Positions 7,471 through 14,317 of a DNA stretch of 18,007 nucleotides are shown here, piece after piece. The position numbers and the translations under genes were made by a program. This stretch comes from CAUPWF01 sp044425815. Lineage in GTDB: Bacteria > Bacillota > Clostridia > Lachnospirales > Lachnospiraceae. How positions within the stretch are numbered: the stretch's first letter is position 1; the number at the start of each line of letters is the position of its first letter. The stretch lies in contig JAWXVA010000051.1 in NCBI GenBank assembly GCA_044425815.1, forward strand, positions 1 to 18,007, written 5' to 3'. The notes beneath the pieces were generated by a model. That model was not told the DNA's origin, searched no databases, and worked only from the letters and a program-made list of their open reading frames with translations.

Positions 7471-8583
7471 ATGAAGTATAGAAAAATTATGTTGCAATTA
7501 TTTGCACACGAATCACAAGTGCGTTATTCAAATTTAGTATTAGCTAAGTTAAGAGATGAATTGGTGTTAAAAGATGGGGTAGTATTTAATAATGACTATG
7601 AAGGTAGTCCAACAGCAGGTAGTGTTAGAATTCCATGTCGTGACGAAGAAGTTGTTGTATCGGATTACGATAAAGCAAACGGAATCAGTGGGACTCATGG
7701 ATCAACAAGTTATGAGACTATGGTTATTTCAAAGGATAAAGCTGTTAATGAAGTTATTGATGGCTATGATGCAAATTCAGTTCCAGACAACTTGGTAGCT
7801 GACCGACTAGATTCAGCAGGTTACTCATTAGCGAAGCAAATCGATACGGATGCAAGCACTGTATTACTAGCTGGAGCAACAGTTGATAATGGAGAAGTTT
7901 TAACTTCTGAAAACATCTACGGAAAAATCGTTGATATTCGCACCAGAATGACTAAGGCAAACATTCCAAATGACGGAAAGAGATATTTACTTGTTACAGC
8001 TGATACAATGGCATTGATTTTGAAATCACCAGAATTTATTGCTGCATCGTCATTAGGAGATGAAATTAAGCAAACTGGAGCAATTGGTAAGATCGCAGGA
8101 TTTCTAGTTATCGAATGGAATGACACAACAGCGAATCTTCAAATGTTAGCAGGTCATCCAAGATTTGCAACAAGAGCTAATGAGTTTGCAGTAGATATTC
8201 ATATTCAAGACTTAAGTGGTTCTGGAAAATATATCGGTGCGTCTGCAGTACAAGGTCGTAAAGTGTATGACCATAAAGTACTTAGAAGTGTTGCAATTAG
8301 AGCAATCTATTCACCTGGATCATTAACATTGACTGCTGCGCAAGGATCTACAACTGGAACAACAATCTTGACTGCATCAGGCGGAAGTGGAACAACGTTT
8401 GAATATACTTTAAATCCAGCATCAAGAGCAGTTTATGGAGCGGAATATGATGGAACAACATTAACAAGTGGAACTACAGAAATTGCAGCGACAGAAGGAA
8501 CGATTGTTGAAGTTGTAAATCTCGTTGATAGTAAAGTTGCTAGTGTAGGATATTACGAGGTGAAATCCACGGATATTAAATAA
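7471..8583 (+). CDS. Major capsid protein (HK97 fold) with C-terminal Ig-like domain
   Basis: The 370-residue product forms the capsid lattice. Residues about 12-281 fit the HK97-type coat proteins that follow scaffold genes in SPP1-like phages: an N-arm, a LVADRLDSAGYSLAKQIDTD helix near residue 110-128, and a VDIRTRMTKANIPNDGKRYLL segment typical of this group. Residues about 283-370 are a Gly/Thr-rich beta domain (SLTLTAAQGSTTGTTILTAS) that looks like an Ig-like surface decoration. The N-terminus MKYRKIMLQLFA contains a Prp-like site, predicting cleavage after F11. The ATG start is preceded by AGAGG at 7460-7464. Position right after the scaffold supports the call. Confidence 0.93.
   Translation: MKYRKIMLQLFAHESQVRYSNLVLAKLRDELVLKDGVVFNNDYEGSPTAGSVRIPCRDEEVVVSDYDKANGISGTHGSTSYETMVISKDKAVNEVIDGYDANSVPDNLVADRLDSAGYSLAKQIDTDASTVLLAGATVDNGEVLTSENIYGKIVDIRTRMTKANIPNDGKRYLLVTADTMALILKSPEFIAASSLGDEIKQTGAIGKIAGFLVIEWNDTTANLQMLAGHPRFATRANEFAVDIHIQDLSGSGKYIGASAVQGRKVYDHKVLRSVAIRAIYSPGSLTLTAAQGSTTGTTILTASGGSGTTFEYTLNPASRAVYGAEYDGTTLTSGTTEIAATEGTIVEVVNLVDSKVASVGYYEVKSTDIK
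7489..7506 (+). other. Predicted Prp cleavage motif in capsid protein (MLQLF|A)
   Basis: Codes for residues 7-12 of the major capsid protein. LQLF-A fits the L27-like Prp site; cleavage would remove an 11-residue leader. Confidence 0.75.
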
Positions 8584-8598
8584 CATTGAGGTGATTTG

Positions 8599-8982
8599 AT
8601 GTATGATGTAACACAAGATTTTCATATCAATGGTTTCCATGGGGAGTCAGTCGATGAAGCTGACTTCCCATCACTACTAGATAGGGCAACGGAAATTATT
8701 GAAGAACAGACGATGTATCGATTAACCGAAACGTTATTTGAATCAATGGATGAAGCTACGCAGATACGCATCCAGAAGGCTATATGTGCACAGATAGAGT
8801 ACATTGATGCAAATGGTGGCAGTGAGTTCGATAACGATACAGGACTAGCATCTGCAGGTCTTGGTAAATTCAATTATTCGGCCAGTACATCTTCTGGTGG
8901 TACGATTCCAAGATGTTCACCACGTGCACTACGTATCCTAGCGCCGACAGGTCTTTTATATCGAGGAGGTGGACGCTATTAA
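8599..8982 (+). CDS. Head-tail connector (adaptor) protein
   Basis: The 127-residue protein is mostly helical (about residues 22-72: DFPSLLDRATEIIEEQTMYRL, then TQIRIQKAICAQIEYIDANGG) with a Ser/Gly-rich loop and a Pro/Arg-rich C-terminus (RCSPRALRILAPTGLLYRGG). This fits the gp6/gp15-like adaptor rings that bind below the portal. It lies directly after the major capsid gene, where the adaptor gene normally stands. ATG at 8599 is preferred over the adjacent TTG at 8596, since GAGGTG at 8588-8593 is then five bases away. The call rests on position and helix pattern more than on residue motifs. Confidence 0.75.
   Translation: MYDVTQDFHINGFHGESVDEADFPSLLDRATEIIEEQTMYRLTETLFESMDEATQIRIQKAICAQIEYIDANGGSEFDNDTGLASAGLGKFNYSASTSSGGTIPRCSPRALRILAPTGLLYRGGGRY
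8963..8972 (+). promoter_or_regulatory. Shine-Dalgarno site that points to an ATT start
   Basis: GAGGAGGTGG is a near-perfect ribosome binding site inside the end of the connector gene. It leaves about 6-8 bases to ATT at 8978. The only conventional in-frame start nearby, GTG at 8969, lies within the site itself. Confidence 0.6.
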
Positions 8983-9328
8983 AGCGATACCAAAGCATTT
9001 ACTAATACATGACATTACAATCCACAAGCTAGAAGCCCCAACGAATAGAATGGCATCGAAGATTATAGGAGCGGGTACAGAAATAAAATCTGTGCGCATT
9101 GAGCCGTCTGAAAAGTTGATAAGGGGAAAGAATCAAGTAGATATTAAACGAGATTCTATACTCTTTTTCGACTGCAAGAACTCAAGCCCTAGAGATACGG
9201 TGTTTGTTGTAGATGACATTGTGAAGTGGAATAGTCTTACCTATCAAGTGGTGGCGACTGAGCCACTGTATGATAAAAAGAAGTTACACCATTATGAGAT
9301 AGGACTGATAAAGTATGGCCAAGATTAG
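8978..9328 (+). CDS. Minor capsid protein, head-closure type (Minor_capsid_1 family), probable ATT start
   Basis: The 116-residue product matches the Minor_capsid_1 pattern: an opening KAIPKHLLIHDITIHKL, then short beta strands, a DSILFFDCKNSSP segment and a final YDKKKLHHYEIGLI. It should act as the stopper that closes the head after packaging, like SPP1 gp16, although this is from synteny. Family members typically begin M-x-x-IPK-x-LL-x-H, which places the start at ATT 8978, well spaced from GAGGAGGTGG at 8963-8972. The in-frame GTG at 8969 is inside that site. The ATT overlaps the previous stop codon (ATTAA), so translation is probably coupled. If ATT is wrong, GTG 8969 adds three residues. 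Confidence 0.8.
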   Translation: MKAIPKHLLIHDITIHKLEAPTNRMASKIIGAGTEIKSVRIEPSEKLIRGKNQVDIKRDSILFFDCKNSSPRDTVFVVDDIVKWNSLTYQVVATEPLYDKKKLHHYEIGLIKYGQD

Positions 9329-9725
9329 TACAAGAGTGACATTCGATAAATCGACAGCTATGGCAAGAATAAAGGCAGCGAATAATAAGGCCTTGTTTAC
9401 AATGGGGCAACAAGCTCTTAAAGATGCGAACATGCATGTTCCAATAGATCAACATACGCTAGAAGAAAGTGGTATTACTAATTCGGACGATAAAGCAGTT
9501 GATGGTAAATATAACTTGATTTGGGCAACGCCATACGCACAATATCTTTGGAATGGCGAGGTCATGTATGGGAATCCAATGTCTAGAACTTATGGACCAG
9601 AGAAGTTGAAGTTTACATCAGCTCTCGCAAAGATGGAATGGGCGAAGTATGCGAAAGAAGTTTATGGAAGTGATTGGAAGAAAACATATCAAACAGCATT
9701 AGAATTGGAGTTGGTGAAATCATGA
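9315..9725 (+). CDS. Minor capsid protein, head-tail joining (Minor_capsid_2 family)
   Basis: The 136-residue product fits the Minor_capsid_2 family, the gp10/gp16.1-like joining proteins. It has an N-terminal strand plus a helix (STAMARIKAANNKALFTMGQQ), then a conserved core HVPIDQHTLEESG, YNLIWATPYAQYLWNGEVMYG and a helical C-terminus. The VPIDQHTL...YAQYLW arrangement is the recognisable part. It starts 14 bases inside the preceding gene with only a weak ribosome binding site, so it probably depends on translation of that gene. It overlaps the next gene by four bases (ATGA). Its role in tail attachment is inferred from family and order. Confidence 0.82.
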   Translation: MAKISTRVTFDKSTAMARIKAANNKALFTMGQQALKDANMHVPIDQHTLEESGITNSDDKAVDGKYNLIWATPYAQYLWNGEVMYGNPMSRTYGPEKLKFTSALAKMEWAKYAKEVYGSDWKKTYQTALELELVKS

Positions 9726-10111
9726 GTGTATTAAATGAGTTTATTGAGCTATTTGCAAGTACGGCAGAAGCTAATTGCAATCTAGAAAGCGAAATTAGTT
9801 TGGAAGAGTTAAAGCACGAGAACAGCTTGTATGCAGAAATAGGTCACGGATTTAATGAATCAGAGTATTTTAATCGTGCATCAGTCCATGTTGTTCCAGT
9901 TCTTGTCCTAGCTAGAAATATGGACCAATTTAAGTGCTTAGAACAATTAGAAAGCATTTGCAATTATTATTCGAAATTAAAGAGTTATCCAAATGGTGAA
10001 AGCTTTGCCTGGATGACTACAGAAGTAACGAAACAACTAGGAAGAATAGGGCAGGATGCAGATGGAATGTATCATTATTCGTGTATTCTGAACAACAAAT
10101 TATATTATTAG
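9722..10111 (+). CDS. Minor capsid / tail terminator-like protein (Minor_capsid_3 family)
   Basis: The 129-residue product is acidic, with an N-terminal helix (SVLNEFIELFASTAE) and alternating strands and helices, as in tail terminator proteins (SPP1 gp17 type) that cap the tail and bind the head connector. It is the third of three consecutive minor capsid genes, the order seen in many Firmicutes siphophages. ATG at 9722 overlaps the previous stop (ATGA) and has GGTGA at 9713-9717 upstream. An in-frame extension to 9674 runs inside the previous gene and is unlikely. The terminator role is inferred from synteny. Confidence 0.75.
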   Translation: MSVLNEFIELFASTAEANCNLESEISLEELKHENSLYAEIGHGFNESEYFNRASVHVVPVLVLARNMDQFKCLEQLESICNYYSKLKSYPNGESFAWMTTEVTKQLGRIGQDADGMYHYSCILNNKLYY

Positions 10112-10120
10112 GAGGTAATT

Positions 10121-10636
10121 ATGAAAAAGTTAGATTTACAGTTTTTTGCAGAAGAAACTGTTGTAACAGAAACAGTTCCAGGTAATCCAGTAGCACCAGA
10201 GATTAACTATGAAACTGAGATTTATATCAACACAACACCATCAGTAACTACACCTACTTGGGCAGATGCATCAGCATTGACTCAGAATATGAGTCAATCA
10301 TTGAATGAAGTGATTGCACAAGTATCTAATTATGCACAAAAAGGATGGGGACAATCAGCAGTAACAGGTGCACAACTTACTGCAACATTAACAGGTGATT
10401 CTTTACCAGGAGACGCAGCGTATGAATATCTTACATCTGAAGCAGTGATGTATAATTTCGGAGCGGCTAGACAATCTCATCTTAAATTAGTTAAAGGAAC
10501 AGTATCCATTGTATGGCCGATTACTCTAGCGAACATCACTAAGGGTTATGGTGCTGCCAATGGTAAGAATGCACTTACTTTAACAGTACACGGCAATGGG
10601 AAACCAACCATTACAGATACAGCATCAGATAGTTAA
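10121..10636 (+). CDS. Major tail tube protein
   Basis: The 171-residue product should polymerise into the tail tube. The composition (Thr/Ala/Gly-rich, many short strands, TPTWADASALTQNMSQSLNE, and a late VSIVWPITLANITKGYGAANG) is typical of small siphovirus tube proteins. The gene has one of the best ribosome binding sites here (TAGGAGG overlapping the previous stop). The N-terminus MKKLDLQFFAEE is almost the same as the L27 leader pattern LQFFA, so Prp is predicted to cut after F9 and expose A10. It sits between the head-joining genes and the chaperone pair, as expected. I cannot tell from sequence whether cleavage gates tube assembly. Confidence 0.88.
   Translation: MKKLDLQFFAEETVVTETVPGNPVAPEINYETEIYINTTPSVTTPTWADASALTQNMSQSLNEVIAQVSNYAQKGWGQSAVTGAQLTATLTGDSLPGDAAYEYLTSEAVMYNFGAARQSHLKLVKGTVSIVWPITLANITKGYGAANGKNALTLTVHGNGKPTITDTASDS
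10130..10150 (+). other. Predicted Prp cleavage motif in tail tube protein (LDLQFF|A)
   Basis: Codes for residues 4-10 of the tail tube protein. This is the closest of the three to the L27 site (LNLQFF-A in staphylococcal L27). It is a tail protein rather than a head protein. Confidence 0.75.
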
Positions 10637-10683
10637 TAATGGGGAGTTTCGACTCCCTATTTATTCTTATAGGAGGTAAGAAT

Positions 10684-11151
10684 ATGGCATACCAAGCAAA
10701 ACGAGTAACAGGGTTAACCAAAGAGTTTGAATTAGTAAATCAGGATGGGAGTGTGGCGCATAGATTTGCGGTAAAACTTGATGGGGATAATATGCTCAGA
10801 AAAATATCACAAAAACACATGGCGTTAATTCATGCGCAAATAGCCGTGCAAAAGGTACAAAAAGATATAGCGCTGGCGAAGCAAGAAGGTAGTGCAATCG
10901 CTGCAAAGGAGAGTCTGGAAGTAGTAGGGAGAGCACTAGTTGATTTGATTGAGGCATGTTTTGGGAAAGAGGATGCAGATACGATAATAGAATTTTATGA
11001 AAATCAATATTTAGAGATGTGCGAAGAAGTGATACCGTTTATTGTCAATGTAGTAATTCCAGCTGTTAGAGATTTAAACGCTAACAAGCGAAAAGGTGTA
11101 TTAGCAACATATAATCGTAAGCAGAGACGAAGTTTAGTGAAAGGAATGTAA
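10684..11151 (+). CDS. Tail assembly chaperone-like protein (gpG position)
   Basis: The 155-residue product has an N-terminal strand region (TKEFELVNQDGSVAHRFAVKL), then long helices and a basic C-terminus (NRKQRRSLVKG). It occupies the place of lambda gpG between tail tube and tape measure genes, where chaperones hold the tape measure protein. ATG at 10684 follows a strong AGGAGG site; the reading that begins at 10639 has no such site. It ends in TAA immediately followed by the next gene's ATG in the same frame. No specific motif identifies it, so the chaperone role is inferred from position. Confidence 0.65.
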   Translation: MAYQAKRVTGLTKEFELVNQDGSVAHRFAVKLDGDNMLRKISQKHMALIHAQIAVQKVQKDIALAKQEGSAIAAKESLEVVGRALVDLIEACFGKEDADTIIEFYENQYLEMCEEVIPFIVNVVIPAVRDLNANKRKGVLATYNRKQRRSLVKGM

Positions 11152-11760
11152 ATGAACTTCCTAATAGAAAAACCAGCGGAGCATTTGTGTTATTTGAATC
11201 GAAAATATAGCTTGCAATGTTCTTTTGACAATGTGTTAGAAGTGCAAAGATTATATAAAGAACAGGAGTTAACGGATTACGAGAAGGTAGAGCAAGCACT
11301 GAGTATGCTAGTGAAAAATCAAATGCTGGTTCGTGTGTTGTCTAAGAGTCGCAAGATTGAATTGATGAATCTTATCTATGAGCAGGAAATCAAGCTTCCG
11401 GAGAAGTCTGGTGGCAAGAAAAGCGCTCAGCGAGTTGTTGATTTTTATTTGGATAGTGAGTACATTTACTCGTCATTTCGGTCAGATTACGGAATGGACC
11501 TAATCCAGGAGCAAGGGAAATTACATTGGAAGGAATTTGTCTATTTGTTCCAAGGGCTATCAGATAAAACTAAAATTAAAGAAGTCATTAAGATTCGAAG
11601 TATGGAGATTCCGAAGCAGACAAAAGATAATTACAAACAGATTCAGAGCATTATGGAATTGAAGTCGTATTATGCATTACCTGTCGAGGGAGGCGGTGGA
11701 GCACAAGGATTAGATGCATTATTTGGTGCATTGGAACAGGTGGCCACACATGGAAGATAA
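11152..11760 (+). CDS. Gp15-family tail protein (chaperone partner, gpGT position)
   Basis: The 202-residue product carries the bacteriophage Gp15 pattern: SSFRSDYGMDL, then LHWKEFVYLFQGLSDKT and IKEVIKIRSMEIP. Gp15 proteins sit just before the tape measure gene in many Firmicutes siphophages. They probably act with the previous protein as the tail assembly chaperone pair. The start ATG at 11152 is directly after the previous stop, with AAGGA at 11141-11145 as ribosome binding site. Both genes share one frame, so a lambda-type frameshift fusion is not needed or possible here; only stop readthrough could join them. The C-terminus is Gly-rich (VEGGGGAQGLDALFGALEQV). Confidence 0.85.
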   Translation: MNFLIEKPAEHLCYLNRKYSLQCSFDNVLEVQRLYKEQELTDYEKVEQALSMLVKNQMLVRVLSKSRKIELMNLIYEQEIKLPEKSGGKKSAQRVVDFYLDSEYIYSSFRSDYGMDLIQEQGKLHWKEFVYLFQGLSDKTKIKEVIKIRSMEIPKQTKDNYKQIQSIMELKSYYALPVEGGGGAQGLDALFGALEQVATHGR

Positions 11761-11902
11761 AGAAAAAAAAGAGAAAGTAACATGTCCATTCTGTGGACAT
11801 ACAATAAATGTATTTAAGTCGGAAGATGCCAAGTGTCAGGGCGTCTTTTTTAAATGCAAAAATAAAGATTGTAAGAAAGAATTTGAATTGAGAATCAAGT
11901 AA
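11750..11902 (+). CDS. Small zinc-ribbon protein
   Basis: The 50-residue protein has a CPFCGH knuckle near residue 11 and a second CKNKDC knuckle near residue 34, the four-cysteine layout of a zinc ribbon, on a Lys/Glu-rich background. It recalls small Com-like or Cys-rich KTR phage proteins that bind nucleic acid, but I cannot assign a family. ATG at 11750 is preferred, with CAGGTGG at 11738-11743 six bases upstream. It overlaps the Gp15 gene by eleven bases, so the two are probably coupled. Its site just before the tape measure gene could suit a role in translation control, which is only an idea. A terminator-like hairpin lies inside it. Confidence 0.7.
   Translation: MEDKEKKEKVTCPFCGHTINVFKSEDAKCQGVFFKCKNKDCKKEFELRIK
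11824..11851 (+). terminator. Terminator-like hairpin inside the zinc-ribbon gene
   Basis: Stem AGATGCC (11824-11830) / GGCGTCT (11840-11846) with one T-G pair and a nine-base loop, followed by TTTTTT at 11846-11851. Being inside a translated gene, it would be masked by ribosomes if translation keeps up. It could be chance, or a polar site before the long tape measure gene. Confidence 0.35.
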
Positions 11903-11968
11903 GAAAATATAGAAGACTTTGTGCCGATGTGCCGTCTGATTTGAAATATAAAGGCAGGTGAGCACGGA

Positions 11969-14317
11969 ATGGCAGATGGAAAAGTTGAATATGAGATACG
12001 AGCCGATGATAGTAGCTTGGAAAGTGATTTAGCTAGTGCCCAAGCCAAGATTATTAGCAGCGAAAATACAGCATCAAGCAAACGGGAATCCATAGAAAAA
12101 TCAACGTCGTCTACGCTGAAGAATGAGAAAGAAGAAGTTGCGGATTATCACGAAAAACAGAATGACCAGATTGTTGATGCAGATCAGGACTCAGCAGATA
12201 AGAGAGAATCTATAGAAAATGCAGTTGGTGAAAAAATTAAATCAGCAGCATCTACTACATGTACAGCGGTAGCTACATCCTTTTTAGCCATTGGAACAGC
12301 AGCAGTAGCGGTTGGAGCTATGGCGGTAAGTGGAGCTGTTGATTTGGATTCTGCAATGAATTCCTACATAGCAGCGACGGGAACTTCTATCGACGAAACA
12401 GAACGTTATCAAAATGTACTAGAAAACATTTATACAAATAACTATGGGGAGTCTTTCGAGGATATTGCGCAATCAATGGCCACAGTCACGCAGTCACTGG
12501 GTGAAATGAGCGATGAAAGCCTGCAAGAAATCACAGAATCTGCATACGCATTGCAAGATACTTTTGAGTACGACATATCGGAATCGGTAAGAGCGGCCAA
12601 AGCCATGATGGACAACTTCGGTGTGTCAGGTGAGGATGCCATGAGTATGATTGCAGCGGGTGCTCAGAATGGATTGGATTATTCAGGGGAGCTCATAGAT
12701 AGCATTTCGGAATATTCTACTTACTTCAGCACGGTTGGTCTTGATGCAGATGCAATGTTCCAGATTTTTGAAACAGGAGCAGAGACAGGAGCTTGGAATC
12801 TTGACAAGGTTGGGGATGCAGTAAAAGAATTTAGTATTAGAGCAGTGGATGCATCCGATACAACAGCAGAAGGATTTGGATTGCTAGGATTAGATGCAGA
12901 CGATATGGCGGCTAAATTTGCTGAAGGTGGAGAGGTTGCAGAAGAGGCATTTAAGCAGACGTTAGACGCCTTGGCAGCAATGGAAGATCCTATTGCACAA
13001 AATACAGCAGGAGTGGATTTGTTTGGCACAACATGGGAAGATTTGGGCGCTGATGTAGTTACATCTCTGGGAGATATATCTGATGGGGCATACGACACAG
13101 CAGATGCACTGGATACGATTAAAGAAGTTAAGTATGATGATTTTGGAAGCATGCTAGAAGCGACTTCGAGAGCGTTAGAGATGCTGCTTATACCATTAGG
13201 TGAAGCTCTAATTCCGATTCTAACCGAGTTGATAGACGAGGTATTACCGATACTGGAAGAGACGCTACCTATATTTACAGATTTAATAGCTGATATGATG
13301 CCGTTTATTAGTGATTTGATTTCTAGTTTATTGCCAGTTCTGGTGGATATTTTTAATCAATTAACAGAAGTTGTTGCTGAAATGCTTCCGTATATTATGG
13401 AATTGATTGAAGGCATTCTTCCTATTATGGTGGAATTATTTGAAAAATTAGCGCCACCGATTTTGGTATTAATCGAAGAGTTGCTTCCAGTATTCTTAGA
13501 ACTATTCGAAGCATTGCTACCGATATTAGATGTTTTGATAGCATTGCTTGATCCTATTATTACATTATTCTTAAATATGCTGCCACCTATTATTGATTTA
13601 ATAGAGAATGCAATAGTTCCTTTTATCGAGATTATAGGGGAGTTACTTACCTATGCCTTAGCGCCGTTACAAGATGCTATTATTCTTTTGGGTAGTATCT
13701 GGACAGAGAAGCTGCAAGGAATGATGAGCGATGCATCATCAATCATACAGGCTCTAACAAGTGTGTTTTCAGGATTTATAGATTTTATAGCAGGTGTGTT
13801 CACAGGTGACTGGGAATGGGCGTGGGATGGAATTAAGAGCATATTTTCAGGAATCGTATCTGGATTTAGCACAATATTTAAGTCTCCAATTAATGCAATT
13901 ATCGATGGGATTAATACATTTATATCAGGGGTCAATGCAATTAAGATTCCTGATTGGGTGCCCGAAGTGGGAGGCCTTAGTTTGAATATTGCATCCATTC
14001 CTAAATTGAGAGTCGGAATAGATTATGTTCCGGAAGATGATTATCCAGCACTCTTGCATATGGGAGAAGCAGTGTTAACTGCAGAGGAAAACGCCATGTT
14101 ACAGAACATAGGTGGTATTAATAGTTTGTATGCGTATGCAAATGCACCATCTATTTCGGACATAGATGATTCAAATCCTACTAAAGGTGGTGGAGGATCT
14201 GGTGATGGTGGAGGAGACGTATATCAAACAATCAATATTAATCAGAAGGTTCAGACACCAGATGAGACTGCCAGGGCGATTAGAACAGAAACGAGGTTGA
14301 ATAATATTTATGACTGA
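11969..14317 (+). CDS. Tail tape measure protein
   Basis: The 782-residue protein sets tail length and is injected with the DNA. The N-terminal ~90 residues are charged and helical. A hydrophobic Ala/Val/Gly stretch follows at about 95-125. A TP901-like core (VDLDSAMNSYIAATGTSIDET...) extends to about 400. Residues 409-565 are hydrophobic tandem helical repeats starting with Pro, mostly 11 residues long. The C-terminus has a tryptophan-rich patch (TGDWEWAWDGIKSIF) and the ALLHMGEAVLTAEE segment common in tape measure proteins. ATG at 11969 has AGGTGAG upstream. At about 0.15 nm per residue the protein would span roughly 117 nm as a full helix, a rough upper guide to tail length. It overlaps the Dit gene by eight bases. 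Confidence 0.95.
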   Translation: MADGKVEYEIRADDSSLESDLASAQAKIISSENTASSKRESIEKSTSSTLKNEKEEVADYHEKQNDQIVDADQDSADKRESIENAVGEKIKSAASTTCTAVATSFLAIGTAAVAVGAMAVSGAVDLDSAMNSYIAATGTSIDETERYQNVLENIYTNNYGESFEDIAQSMATVTQSLGEMSDESLQEITESAYALQDTFEYDISESVRAAKAMMDNFGVSGEDAMSMIAAGAQNGLDYSGELIDSISEYSTYFSTVGLDADAMFQIFETGAETGAWNLDKVGDAVKEFSIRAVDASDTTAEGFGLLGLDADDMAAKFAEGGEVAEEAFKQTLDALAAMEDPIAQNTAGVDLFGTTWEDLGADVVTSLGDISDGAYDTADALDTIKEVKYDDFGSMLEATSRALEMLLIPLGEALIPILTELIDEVLPILEETLPIFTDLIADMMPFISDLISSLLPVLVDIFNQLTEVVAEMLPYIMELIEGILPIMVELFEKLAPPILVLIEELLPVFLELFEALLPILDVLIALLDPIITLFLNMLPPIIDLIENAIVPFIEIIGELLTYALAPLQDAIILLGSIWTEKLQGMMSDASSIIQALTSVFSGFIDFIAGVFTGDWEWAWDGIKSIFSGIVSGFSTIFKSPINAIIDGINTFISGVNAIKIPDWVPEVGGLSLNIASIPKLRVGIDYVPEDDYPALLHMGEAVLTAEENAMLQNIGGINSLYAYANAPSISDIDDSNPTKGGGGSGDGGGDVYQTININQKVQTPDETARAIRTETRLNNIYD
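13193..13665 (+). repeat. 11/18-residue hydrophobic tape measure repeats
   Basis: Units begin with Pro and follow a P-(I/F/V)-x-x-(E/D)-L-(I/F)-pattern, such as PILTELIDEVL, PFISDLISSLL and PVFLELFEALL. Most spacings are 11 residues. A 7-residue unit and an 18-residue unit also occur, both compatible with whole turns of alpha helix. Confidence 0.8.

Noticed and set aside
11141..11155. Programmed frameshift joining the two tail chaperone-like genes
   Set aside because: Both genes are in the same frame and no slippery heptamer lies near the junction, so frameshifting cannot create the fusion.
12721..13152. 143-codon minus-strand reading frame inside the tape measure gene
   Set aside because: Shadow of the tape measure coding frame. 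The Ser/Ala/Pro-rich content reflects the complementary strand; no ribosome binding site or family match.
13193..13665. CRISPR-like or other DNA repeat array
   Set aside because: The repetition is at protein level with variable codons. There are no identical direct repeats with spacers anywhere in the window.
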